Assembly: GCA_947453375.1 (NCBI GenBank)
Contig: CANGGT010000012.1
Location: 1-41,016, forward strand
From: Planctomycetaceae bacterium
GTDB taxonomy: Bacteria; Planctomycetota; Planctomycetia; Pirellulales; UBA1268
Direction of reading: 5' to 3'
DNA length: 41,016 nucleotides
Shown: positions 1 through 7,749 of the stretch, piece by piece
Position numbering within the stretch: the stretch's first letter is position 1
How the letters are laid out: every line of letters starts with the position of its first letter
Made by a program: the position numbers and the translations under genes
The notes under the pieces: generated by a model
Seen by the model: the letters and a program-made list of their open reading frames with translations, nothing else
The model's database searches: none
What the model was told of the DNA's origin: nothing

Positions 1-18
1 AGACGGCCGCGTGGTGGA

Positions 19-503
19 GTTTCAATGGCCCCATCTGGGCCGGTGACGTGCGCACGGACGAAAAACTCAGAAAGGCCGCGGTGACATCGGGTTTCAATGG
101 CCCCATCTGGGCCGGTGACGTGCGCACTGGTCGCCACGGCCTCCGTTTTGAACGGGGGCTGCGTGATCGCGTTTCAATGGCCCCATCTGGGCCGGTGACG
201 TGCGCACGGTGAGTGCCGGTGCTGTTACGAGGACCGGCAGCGCTGTTTCAATGGCCCCATCTGGGCCGGTGACGTGCGCACCGAAGCTGCGTATGCGGAG
301 CTTGCGAAGGAGGTGGTTTCAATGGCCCCATCTGGGCCGGTGACGTGCGCACAAACGCTGGATCAGATCAGGAAAGGTTTTCTGCGTTGGTTTCAATGGC
401 CCCATCTGGGCCGGTGACGTGCGCACGCCGCCACTGTCAAAACCCTAAACTTTACACCGACCTTGAGTTTCAATGGCCCCATCTGGGCCGGTGACGTGCG
501 CAC
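19..503 (-). CRISPR. CRISPR array, leader-proximal end, 7 repeats, runs off the left edge
   Basis: Seven identical 37-nt repeats start at 19, 91, 171, 245, 316, 390 and 467. On the plus strand each begins GTTTCAATGGCCCC and ends GTGACGTGCGCAC. The six complete spacers are 35, 43, 37, 34, 37 and 40 nt; bases 1-18 are part of another spacer, so the array continues left. Read on the minus strand the repeat ends in ATTGAAAC, the usual 8-nt 5' handle of Cas6-processed crRNAs, and contains a GGCCC-AGATG-GGGCC stem-loop. Its other end is a perfect GTGCGCAC palindrome. The minus-strand direction agrees with cas6-cas2-cas1 reading toward the array. All seven repeats are identical, as expected near the leader. 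Confidence 0.97.
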
Positions 504-719
504 GGACTGCTTCGCAATATACGCCACACCAACGACTTGCATCCACTGTTCGCCTGCCCCCCCTCCGCCGGAGGCTTGCCAAGCGGTCATTCCCGTCATG
601 CGAGTCGACTCCCATCGATCACAACTCCAATCCCGTGTGGGTTTTCAGCACATTGCCTGAAGCCCCCCGGTTTGAAGGCGTCTTCGCCCCTCAGGCAAGC
701 CTCTTGTTGACGCTATCCA
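504..719 (-). promoter_or_regulatory. CRISPR leader between cas1 and the array
   Basis: These 216 bases lie between the cas1 stop and the first (leader-side) repeat. They hold no convincing gene on either strand. Array orientation puts the leader, with the array promoter and the spacer-integration signals, here. I could not identify a clear -10/-35 pair. An inverted repeat at 653-698 lies at its cas1 side. Confidence 0.6.
653..698 (-). terminator. Inverted repeat just after cas1, possible terminator
   Basis: TTGCCTGA (653-660) and TCAGGCAA (691-698) are perfect 8-nt complementary arms. The 30-nt loop contains a smaller GAAG-GCGT-CTTC hairpin. It sits about 20 nt beyond the cas1 stop in the direction of cas transcription, where a terminator would fit. 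There is no clear U-run, so it could equally be a structural leader element. Confidence 0.35.
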
Positions 720-1781
720 TCATGCCGGAATCGGCTCGACCAGATCGGCAGCCCGCCAGGGGAGGCCCAGCCCTTCTGCTGCTTCCCTGAGTTGCCGCAC
801 AAACTCCGAGACCCGCGACGTCACGACCGACTGCCAGTGGTGTTCGTGCCAATGCCGCTCCCAGTCGGCAACCACTCGCGGCAACTGCCCTCGTCCCACG
901 AGGCAAGCCGATTCCGTCCGATCGAACGACGCCGGATCGAACCGCCGTTGATTGCAGGCTGACAACACCCACCGATCGACCACGGGCACCCGCAGCGGTT
1001 CCATCAGATCGCAGGCGAGGCTCGGCCGTCCGGGGCGATAGGCATGGAGGGCACCGAAGGCCGGCTCGAGGCCCGCCGCCTCCACCGCAGTCTCCACCCT
1101 GTTCAGGAGGAGCGTATAGCCGAGCCCGAGCAGCGCGTTGACCGGGTCACGAGGAGGCCTTCGGGAGCGACACTCGAACGTCCAAGGATCCCGCAGGAGC
1201 GATCCGAACAGTCGAAACCAGAGTGCCGACGCACTGCCCTCGAGCCCCAAGAGTGCCGCCGCGTTCCCTTCGCCCTCAGCCTGGCGTTCGAACGCCCCCA
1301 ACCGATCGATCGCCTCGCCGTCGACCTTTCTTCCCTGCCGCTGGTAGTGGCGGGCAGCAGCCGCCTGAGAGCGGATCTTCTCCGCCACCAGCCCCCGCGC
1401 GAGGCGCGTGCGCGAGGCCTCGTCGATAAGGACGCGCGTCTGGGCCACCCGTGCCGGGAGCCGCGGATCGGCACGGGAAGCGAGCCTGGCAAGGAAGCGA
1501 TCGCCGCCGCGCGACACCAGCGACAGCGATACCCCCCGCGCCGCCAGGTCGGCCAGGCACTCCCCAGACACATCCACCGCGCCGTGGCAGACGACCGTCT
1601 CGAGGGCGTTGCCGAGGAGGGCTACCTGCCTGACACCTTCCCCGCACGACACGACGAGCCGACCACCGTCGAGAGCGAGCCGACCGGGGCCCTCGACATG
1701 CACAACCGGCGTCGCCACGGCGGGCAAGGCCGTAGGAACTTCGCCGCGGCGTCTTCGGGTCCACCACCAGCGGATGCTCAT
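720..1781 (-). CDS. cas1: CRISPR-associated endonuclease Cas1
   Basis: Cas1 is the metal-dependent integrase that, with Cas2, inserts new spacers at the leader end of the array. The 353-residue protein has the expected active site: E181 in LLGLEGSASALWF, H246 in GALHAYRPGR and E261 in DLMEPLR, with spacing close to that of known Cas1 proteins. The N-terminal beta domain begins around residue 24 (PVVHVEGPGRLAL), leaving a short Arg/Trp-rich extension before it. The chosen ATG overlaps the cas2 stop as ATGA, which argues for translational coupling and for this start. It is the last gene of cas6-cas2-cas1 and is followed directly by the leader. The protein looks intact. Confidence 0.95.
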   Translation of the reverse strand: MSIRWWWTRRRRGEVPTALPAVATPVVHVEGPGRLALDGGRLVVSCGEGVRQVALLGNALETVVCHGAVDVSGECLADLAARGVSLSLVSRGGDRFLARLASRADPRLPARVAQTRVLIDEASRTRLARGLVAEKIRSQAAAARHYQRQGRKVDGEAIDRLGAFERQAEGEGNAAALLGLEGSASALWFRLFGSLLRDPWTFECRSRRPPRDPVNALLGLGYTLLLNRVETAVEAAGLEPAFGALHAYRPGRPSLACDLMEPLRVPVVDRWVLSACNQRRFDPASFDRTESACLVGRGQLPRVVADWERHWHEHHWQSVVTSRVSEFVRQLREAAEGLGLPWRAADLVEPIPA

Positions 1782-2086
1782 CCGTCAATCCCAACGACGA
1801 GACTCGTTTCCGACGACACAACGACGCAGATCGCCCGGGCCGGGGGGCCGACCGCCGCATCAAGCAGGGTGGTGGGGTGGGAGTCGCGGATCCCCCACGC
1901 CTGCACCCGATCCTCGTGGATGTCGATGAGCGTCATCAGTTCGCTACATACGGCGTCGAGCCCGGCCCGGTCCCCCTCGTAGACGAACACCGACTTCTGG
2001 ACGCGGACGGCGGACCGCTCAAGGCACGCGGCCACTTGGCGGAGCCGGCGTGGATCGCGGATGTCGTACGCGACGATGAATCTCAC
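1778..2086 (-). CDS. cas2: CRISPR-associated endoribonuclease Cas2
   Basis: Cas2 is the small ferredoxin-fold dimer that bridges Cas1 dimers in the spacer-integration complex. The core reads RFIVAYDIRDPRRLRQVAAC, with the first-strand Asp (YDI) and a central QKSVFVYEG strand typical of the family. The frame is open to 2182, but that would overlap the cas6 end and add an unrelated tail. I prefer the GTG at 2086: it follows a GAGG 7 nt upstream, starts right at the first beta strand and gives 102 aa, close to the usual 90-100. The stop overlaps the cas1 ATG. The residues after about 75 are less conserved and probably form the C-terminal strand that contacts Cas1. Confidence 0.92.
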   Translation of the reverse strand: MRFIVAYDIRDPRRLRQVAACLERSAVRVQKSVFVYEGDRAGLDAVCSELMTLIDIHEDRVQAWGIRDSHPTTLLDAAVGPPARAICVVVSSETSLVVGIDG

Positions 2087-2123
2087 TCGTTTCCCTCGGA
2101 GTCCACCAAGTTCCCGTTTCTCT

Positions 2124-3110
2124 TCACGCCCGGACGTCGATCCGCCAGCCTCCTGCACCGGCGACGCGATGCCCGCCAACATGGAGCTGGCCGGCGAGAG
2201 CCAGCCACGGAATCAATGCCCGCGGTACGTCGGCAAACACGGCCTCACCTGTCACGCCCCGGACGTCGAACCTCATCCGAGTCCGGTTGGAGTGCTTCTC
2301 CTGATCAAACATCCGCCACTCCTGCTCGACCGTGCGAACGTCGCGAGCCATCGCCACCACGTCGCGGGTATTGAAGGCCACCGGACGGCCATTGGCGAAA
2401 GCCAACGCGGCCAACGTATCGACGGCTGCACGAGCGAGGCGATGGAAAGTGGGAGCGCGGCAGGGCTGTGGTCGGCCGGCGGAATCGCGATCGCGGAGGA
2501 AGAGCGGCGAGGTCAATTCGAGGCGGAGACGCGAGACGCGTCCGCCGGGCCCCGACTTCGCGCCCGGAAGCCCGGCGACGTCGATCGACAGTCGCATCGG
2601 ATCGCCTTCGGGCGGTATGACGGAGAATCCGATCCGGTCAGTCCCCAGCACCCCTTCGCGTCCCGCCTCGCTGAGAACCATGGTGATTTCGTCTCCGCAG
2701 GCGATCGCATTCGCACCAACCAAGACCACCTCCACTGGCAACCGCATCCCGCGCGTGGCCCTGACGGGCGCCGGAAAGGCCGGTGCGATGACAACCGTAC
2801 GAGGGACATCGCGGGAGGAGTCCCCGCGGGCACATTCGGCCGTCGAGGCGGCATGGACCTGTTCATCCGGCTCAAAGGTGCGACCGTAGGCACAGTCGAC
2901 CATGTGCGGGCATCCTCGGCAGTGGCGCCAGCGGCCGAGCTGATCCGCGAGCGGCAAGCGACAGTGCCGCTCCCGAAAACGCCGACAGACGATTCCACGC
3001 AGCGCCGGCCCGATCCACGGAAGCAGCCGACCCGGCGAATGGAACTCGACCAGGACGTTGGCCACCGCCACCGGCACCGGCGCGGGCAACGGCGGTTCGT
3101 GAGACGACAT
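2124..3110 (-). CDS. cas6: Cas6-family pre-crRNA processing endoribonuclease (RAMP)
   Basis: Cas6 cuts the long CRISPR transcript within each repeat and leaves the ATTGAAAC handle seen in this array. The 328-aa protein matches the larger RAMP Cas6 family often associated with type III and some type I loci. It has an N-terminal Cys cluster (C64, C67, C73, then a Tyr and GRTFEP), a long ferredoxin-like middle (VEVVLVGANAI, RLRLELTSPL) and a C-terminal Gly-rich segment HVGGHRVAGAGGW near residues 308-320. The codon at 3111-3113 is TTG; the ATG at 3110 is the better start. It is the first gene of the cas operon, with 37 nt to cas2. No Cascade, Cas10 or Cas9 gene is visible, so the effector it serves must lie elsewhere. 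Confidence 0.85.
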   Translation of the reverse strand: MSSHEPPLPAPVPVAVANVLVEFHSPGRLLPWIGPALRGIVCRRFRERHCRLPLADQLGRWRHCRGCPHMVDCAYGRTFEPDEQVHAASTAECARGDSSRDVPRTVVIAPAFPAPVRATRGMRLPVEVVLVGANAIACGDEITMVLSEAGREGVLGTDRIGFSVIPPEGDPMRLSIDVAGLPGAKSGPGGRVSRLRLELTSPLFLRDRDSAGRPQPCRAPTFHRLARAAVDTLAALAFANGRPVAFNTRDVVAMARDVRTVEQEWRMFDQEKHSNRTRMRFDVRGVTGEAVFADVPRALIPWLALAGQLHVGGHRVAGAGGWRIDVRA

Positions 3111-3237
3111 CAAAAACAGCCCCTGAGGAAGCGATGCGAACCGCCGCTGGTGTCAATCACGCCCGGCCCGTGCCGGCCGGCGGAATTCCGGAGACGTGTT
3201 CTGTGGACTGGATCGTGGTCGGCATGCCCCACGGCGA

Positions 3238-4014
3238 TCAAGTGCCCAAGCTCCCGCCGGCGTTCGCTGTCAGGCTGGCAGGGGGCGTGCCGGTCGCCGG
3301 CTGAGCGATCTTCTCATCGATCCGAACGTCGGCCGAGATGCCCTCAACCACTGCGGGCCGGCCGGATATCCGGTGCCAGGGCATCTGCCCGTGGCGCCAG
3401 AGGAGAAGAATGACGACCGCGGTGACGAGCCCCCAAAACCACCACACAGACAAGCGGGCGGCATCTGAGGCGAGTTCGGGCGACTCATCGATGGAACGCG
3501 CCACCGCGACCAACGGCGCCGTGCCTCGGTGCACGCCGACGATCGCCGCGGCACTGAGGCCACCGGCGAGGACATGACCGGGACCGATCCGGGAGAAGAG
3601 CGAGGCCCCCTCCTCCTTGTAGGCCTTCGCCAGCAGATCCTTCGCGAGTGCACTGTCGGCGTGCTCGGCGTAGACAAGCAGGCGCCGGAGGTCGCTTGCC
3701 GGTGCACGCTCGGCGAGTTCTCCGGCTACCTGAGAGCCGAAGGCATCGGCCAGCCGCGCTGACTGCGCACCGGCCTTTGCCTCAATCGCCGCCATGCCGC
3801 GGGCCATTGCCCTCGAACCAGCGCGGACGCCAGCCTCACCGGCCTCAGTCGCCGTCCGCCCAACCGCCCGCTCGGCCACCTCCGCCCCCCCCAGACACAG
3901 CACTCGCTCCGCCACCTCAGAGATCATCTTCCCCACTCCCGGCATGGCGCGCGCGGGAGCACCGTGGGTGACGAAGCAGAAAGCAGCCAGAAGGATGGTG
4001 ACGCGGCGGTGCAT
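3238..4014 (-). CDS. Secreted/membrane protein of unknown function
   Basis: I do not recognise a family. The 258-aa product has a clear N-terminal signal peptide (RRVTILLAAFCFV, cleavage probably after THGAPARA). An Ala/Glu-rich helical region to about residue 120 contains repeated AERA and GSRAMARGM-type stretches. A Gly/Ala-rich hydrophobic stretch follows (HVLAGGLSAAAIVGV, about 147-161), and there is a transmembrane helix at about 189-207 (WWFWGLVTAVVILLLW), followed by a Pro/Ala-rich cytoplasmic tail. An AGGA-type Shine-Dalgarno precedes the ATG. It is 127 nt upstream of cas6 on the same strand, but nothing in it suggests a CRISPR role. The next sequence upstream (4108-4485) encodes the C-terminus of another envelope-associated protein, so the two may once have formed an operon. 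Confidence 0.7.
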   Translation of the reverse strand: MHRRVTILLAAFCFVTHGAPARAMPGVGKMISEVAERVLCLGGAEVAERAVGRTATEAGEAGVRAGSRAMARGMAAIEAKAGAQSARLADAFGSQVAGELAERAPASDLRRLLVYAEHADSALAKDLLAKAYKEEGASLFSRIGPGHVLAGGLSAAAIVGVHRGTAPLVAVARSIDESPELASDAARLSVWWFWGLVTAVVILLLWRHGQMPWHRISGRPAVVEGISADVRIDEKIAQPATGTPPASLTANAGGSLGT

Positions 4015-4107
4015 GGTGAGGGTTTCCTGAAAGTGGTGATCGGTTCTGGATGATCTACGCCGTCAGCGGCCGGAGTGTGACATGATCTGGCGACGGATCC
4101 CGTCTTG

Positions 4108-4485
4108 TCAGCGATGTTGGTCGGCGAGGATCGAGTGGATCCGATCCATCGCCGACTCTCGGACGCGGCGTTTCATTTCCGGGACGGTGTTGTCGAGGCA
4201 AGACTCGAGCCCACGGCGGAACTCAAGCCTGGTTGCACGGATGTCGTAGGCCGTCCAAGCCGCCCTGGCGACCGCGATGATGTCCCCGATGGGGAGGGAG
4301 GCGTCGGCGACGGCGCCCCCCTCCAAGCGAGCCGCTTGACGCCATGTGCCTGCTGAGTGCGACGGACACGAAGGCCCCGCGCCAAGACACGCTGAAGCAG
4401 GGCCGTCCTTGTGCGGTTCAAAGATGCCTGTCGAGGAGCAAAACTGCACTCGGCGATCCAAAAGCTCTAACGACCGCGTTACCAC
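4108..4485 (-). pseudogene. 3' remnant of a gene family also found at 6011-6754
   Basis: The last 70 codons (4108-4320) are clearly homologous to the C-terminus of the 6011-6754 product. They share VAD..LPIGD.IA...A..TAYDIR, then a charged helix with R..LE...DN..P.M.R.V and MDR.HSIL/MERLNSLL. Upstream of 4320 the same frame turns into Cys/Pro/Ser-rich sequence unlike the relative. A different frame gives GAFVSVALS, comparable to GAFARPVAT in the relative, which suggests a frameshift. The N-terminal two thirds are absent. I read this as a decayed, truncated copy; a short stand-alone protein of 125 aa remains possible. The preserved part would be a small hydrophobic hairpin plus a basic helix. 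Confidence 0.55.
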
Positions 4486-4604
4486 CCGACAATCGGATCA
4501 TCTGGCCTGATGGACGACCTTCCGACGATGCCCCGCGCTGCCCGCTTCGGCCGCGGCATACCGCACTTTTCGACACGGGCTCACGGACAAGCCCACTCGT
4601 ACCA

Positions 4605-5684
4605 TCACCGCCGCAGCCAGACCCTTGAATACCCACTTGCCGGCTGAAACACCATCTGCTGCACCGTGTCGTCTGTGCTGACCACGCTGGTGCAGATTTT
4701 CTTCCGAGCCTCCCCCAACGACGCCGGCAACCTCTTGAGCTGCTCGACCAGGTTCTTCTCTCTGGCGCGTGAGTCGCAGTACCAGCGCTGGCCATCCTCG
4801 TCCTCCCACTCCTCTGGGTTGTTGTGCTCCTCCAGATCCGAATGGCCAATGAAGTGATTCGTCTGCACGAGGCTGCCCCCCTTGATCTTCCGCCGACGGA
4901 AATCGCTTCCCAACCCCGTGATAACCGAGTGCTCTCCTGGCTTTGTGCCGACAACATGGGCGAAGAAACTCGCCATCGTCTCGTATTCCTGCAGACCTGA
5001 AACGAGTTGTCTGTAGCTACCCATCTGATCACACACTGACCTGAGACGCTGGAGAACGGGCCACTGGAAAAGACTCGGCGATGCGCCCGCTGTCGGCGCC
5101 TGGTTGATCGTGACGGCCCATTTCCCGGGGCACATCGCTGACAACACGCCAACACATCCCAAGACCGACACGCTCATGTAGTGGTCGCTGCCGTCATGGA
5201 ACCTGATCACACGCGAGTGCTTCCCGGTCGTTCGAGGCCAGACCCAGTCCATATTCCTCACCAACGTAGGATTCCCGTCGATATCGCACGAAACACTGGA
5301 ACAACCCAGCCCAGGAATCCCACCCATCTGAAACAGGTCGTACATGAGATTCCCGAGCATGAGGTGACTGAGCGGCACGCCAGAGTAATCAGCGATCGAT
5401 CTGATCTCAGCCACGTAGTCCTCGCCGAACATGCCGGCCACAGTGTTCACAAGCGGCCCAAGGACCCAGGTGCCAGCCCCGTAACACACCGCACGAATGA
5501 AGGGGCGAAACGGAAGGGGAGAACTCTCGATATGCTCCCCGCACATGTCGACGACATCCCCCAAGAGCCGCTTGATGTTCTTGGTCTCCTTGCAAGCGAA
5601 CTCGGCCCACCGCTCCTCCGGGGGTAGCGAGAGATCGATGTCATAAATCGGATAGCGAGTGTCTTCGTAGGGGGTCAGGTTCAT
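4605..5684 (-). CDS. Acid ceramidase/NAAA-like Ntn-hydrolase (N-acyl amide hydrolase)
   Basis: The 359-aa protein has the two parts of the acid ceramidase / N-acylethanolamine acid amidase family. The N-terminal NAAA-beta segment is YDIDLSLPPEERW (residues 14-26). The Ntn-hydrolase core begins at GLGCSSVSCDIDGN. C128 would be the nucleophile exposed by autocleavage; R143 and D146 in RNMDW and N194 in AVTINQAP correspond to the family's catalytic residues. Such enzymes hydrolyse the amide bond of N-acyl lipids or related amides; the substrate here is unknown. There is no signal peptide, unlike lysosomal relatives, so it should act in the cytoplasm unless exported otherwise. The ATG is preceded by GAGAGGATG. 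It sits between two copies of an unrelated gene family, suggesting insertion into that region. Confidence 0.8.
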   Translation of the reverse strand: MNLTPYEDTRYPIYDIDLSLPPEERWAEFACKETKNIKRLLGDVVDMCGEHIESSPLPFRPFIRAVCYGAGTWVLGPLVNTVAGMFGEDYVAEIRSIADYSGVPLSHLMLGNLMYDLFQMGGIPGLGCSSVSCDIDGNPTLVRNMDWVWPRTTGKHSRVIRFHDGSDHYMSVSVLGCVGVLSAMCPGKWAVTINQAPTAGASPSLFQWPVLQRLRSVCDQMGSYRQLVSGLQEYETMASFFAHVVGTKPGEHSVITGLGSDFRRRKIKGGSLVQTNHFIGHSDLEEHNNPEEWEDEDGQRWYCDSRAREKNLVEQLKRLPASLGEARKKICTSVVSTDDTVQQMVFQPASGYSRVWLRR

Positions 5685-6010
5685 CTCGACATCCTCTCTT
5701 GGGATTCATTCTTACGGCAGCGATCGTGCCGAAGATGTGACCATGTGCTTGTGTTCGATGCAGTCAACACAGCCCATCGGCTCTGGTGGCATACGCCGGC
5801 GGACTTGTTCTCAAGACACTCTGCGCCCTCGCAAACTCCCAGCCGTGTTGCCCAGTCGATCACTTCCCCGGCAATCCAAACTGCCAGGCGCGGCAGCCTA
5901 CGGCGGAGTCGGAAGCGTGAGCGACAGGAGCACAACTGCGGCAGTTCGTGATCGCATGAGCAATGTTCTGTGAAGATTATGACAGTGAACGAGGAGTATG
6001 GGGTACGACA
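5685..6010. other. Gene-free stretch upstream of the NAAA-like gene
   Basis: This 326-base interval separates the NAAA-like start from the end of the 6011-6754 gene. It should contain the promoter of the NAAA-like gene on the minus strand, but I could not assign a convincing -10/-35 pair. A minus-strand frame of 84 codons (5681-5935) ends with an ATGA overlap on the NAAA-like start. It is Arg/Cys/Ser-rich with no recognisable domain, and I do not call it a gene. Confidence 0.4.
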
Positions 6011-6754
6011 TCAGCCCCCAACCGCCGTCAAAGCGTGGTTGCGAATGTCATCCTGCATCCGCTGGTGGGCCTCGAGTAGTGAGTTCAACCGCTCCATCAC
6101 CTGCGAGTGAACATTTCTCTGCATGTCGGGAATCGCGTTATCGACGGACGTTTCGAGATCGGACCGGAATCGGCGGCATGTGCGACGGATGTCGTAGGCC
6201 GTATACGCGGCCCCGCCGATCGCAATCATGTCGCCGATTGGCAGCGGGCCGTCAGCAACGACACATGTCGCCGAAGCGGCGGCCGTTGCAACAGGTCTAG
6301 CGAAAGCCCCGGAAGCGAGCGACAACGCTCCCTGTGTCAACCGTTGCACCGCGACGGTCTGGAGGAGACCCAAGACATCGAGCGGAACCGCGATTGAAAA
6401 CTGGGCACCCTTGAATCCGAGATTCTCGAGGGCCCGCCGAATGTCGTCGGTGGTGTCGACATTGACCTCGATCGGGGCATCATGCCACATCCCGTCGCTG
6501 GCGCCCGGGGCGACGTCCTTGGCAAGCGTCACCGTGCTCGTGTTCAGCGCGAGATCGAGCCTGGCGAGAGCCGCCTCAAGTTCGGAGGCACATTCCTGCA
6601 TCGGCGGGTCGAGCCGCTTTTCCAGACGGCCTTCGAGTGCGGCTGCGGCCGAGTTCGTTCCACGGATCTTGTCCTTCGCGAGCGCTGCCACAAGCCGACA
6701 ACAAACTCCAAACTCACTCAAGTCCCCGGCTGCTCGGTGCCCCTGCCGCCGGAT
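6011..6754 (-). pseudogene. 5'-truncated gene adjoining the IS21 element, envelope-associated family
   Basis: The frame runs from the IS boundary to a stop at 6011, about 247 codons. From the IS side there is an Ala/Leu/Glu-rich helical segment (AAALEGRLEKRLDPPMQE, then ASELEAALARLDLALN) and a conserved-looking central part (VDTTDDIRRALENLGFKGAQF). Next come a Gly/Ala hydrophobic hairpin (LPIGDMIAIGGAAYTAYD) and a charged C-terminal helix. The last 70 residues match the fragment at 4108-4320. No ATG start lies between the helical region and the IS end; a TTG or GTG start inside is possible. The reading frame continues into the element only by chance. The right flank of the IS (from 9447) does not carry the missing 5' end. 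I read it as a gene truncated by IS insertion plus deletion. Confidence 0.55.
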
Positions 6755-6781
6755 TGTCATTCGGCGCTTCAAAACCGGCCA
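6755..6781 (+). repeat. IS21 left terminal inverted repeat
   Basis: Reads TGTCATTCGGCGCTTC followed by AAAACCGGCCA. It matches the right end in inverse orientation apart from a one-base insertion and a substitution. A second copy of the inner part (CGGCGCTTGAAAACCGGCCA) follows at 6787-6806, as expected for repeated transposase-binding sites at IS21 ends. Confidence 0.85.
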
Positions 6782-6869
6782 TGCATCGGCGCTTGAAAAC
6801 CGGCCACCAGGTGGGGGGTACTGGGTGGAAGAATCCTCTTCTTCGGACCTGCGTGCAAGGGGTTTCGAT

Positions 6870-7745
6870 TCAGTTCGTCCCGTCTGTGCCGGTCTTCCGG
6901 TCAGCGGCGGCATCGCCGCCGCGTAATCGCCGTGCTTTCCCGGTCGGCGCGCTGGCCGGTTTTGGCCCCGCTTCGACGCCGCCGTCGGCTTGCCGGTTGT
7001 GCATCCGGTAGCTCCTCCCCTGGATGGAGATGATCTCGGCGTGGTGGAGGAAGCGGTCGAGGATCGCCGAGGCACTCGGCACATCCCCAAGAAGCTTGCC
7101 CCAGTCCTCGATCGGCCTGTTGCTCGTCATGATCGTGCTGCGGGTTTGATGGCGGCGAAGGACGATCTCGAAGAGGTATTCGCCGCTGCGCTTGGGGAGC
7201 TGCTTCATCCCCATGTCGTCGATGATCAGCAGATCGGGCTTGAGGTAATCGGCGAGCACGGTGTCGTCTTGGTTCATCGCCTCCGAGTGGAGGAAGTCGC
7301 GGACGACGTCGAAGATCGAGCGGTAGTAGACCGACTTCCCCTGCTTGATGGCGTTGTAGCCGATGGCCTGGGCGATGTGCGTCTTCCCCGTGCCGGGCGG
7401 CCCGACGATGAGCACGTCGCGGCTCTGATCGAGAAACTGACACGTGGCCAGCTCGAAGATCTGCTTGCGCGGAAGCGACGTGTTGAAGTCCCATTCAAAG
7501 TGATCGAGGGGCTTGAGATCGAGGAAGCGGGCGTTCTTGGTCCGCCGTTCGAGCTGCCGCTGGTTTCGGACAGCGAGCTCGTCTTGGAGGATCAGCTCCA
7601 GGAATTCGATGTGGCTGAGCCGACCGGCCTGTGCCTCCTGGAGCCGGACCTCGAGCGACTGGGCCAGCCCCGAGAGCCGCAGCTGCCGGAGGATCGAGCG
7701 GAGATGATCACGCATGGGAAGGAAGCTCCTGGGATGAAACAGCAC
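6870..7745 (-). CDS. istB: IS21-family helper ATPase IstB
   Basis: IstB is the AAA+ ATPase that assists the IstA transposase in target selection and strand transfer. The 291-aa protein has Walker A GPPGTGKT at 115-122, Walker B LLIIDD at 172-177, and a TSNRP sensor-like motif before DWGKLLGD. The more usual IstB start would be M11 (MRDHLRSILRQLRLSG). The C-terminus after RSYRMHNR extends about 40 residues and runs into the end-repeat region of the element, longer than typical IstB. It begins 4 nt after the istA stop on the same strand, so the two are co-transcribed. Confidence 0.93.
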   Translation of the reverse strand: MLFHPRSFLPMRDHLRSILRQLRLSGLAQSLEVRLQEAQAGRLSHIEFLELILQDELAVRNQRQLERRTKNARFLDLKPLDHFEWDFNTSLPRKQIFELATCQFLDQSRDVLIVGPPGTGKTHIAQAIGYNAIKQGKSVYYRSIFDVVRDFLHSEAMNQDDTVLADYLKPDLLIIDDMGMKQLPKRSGEYLFEIVLRRHQTRSTIMTSNRPIEDWGKLLGDVPSASAILDRFLHHAEIISIQGRSYRMHNRQADGGVEAGPKPASAPTGKARRLRGGDAAADRKTGTDGTN

Positions 7746-7749
7746 GACG

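Noticed and set aside
1044-1982. Long plus-strand frame (312 codons) across cas1
   Set aside because: It is antisense to cas1/cas2, is Arg/Pro-rich and has no motif; a shadow of GC-rich coding sequence.
5681-5935. 84-codon minus-strand frame ending with an ATGA overlap on the NAAA-like start
   Set aside because: The overlap is suggestive, but the product is Arg/Cys/Ser-rich with no domain, and the NAAA-like gene has its own Shine-Dalgarno.
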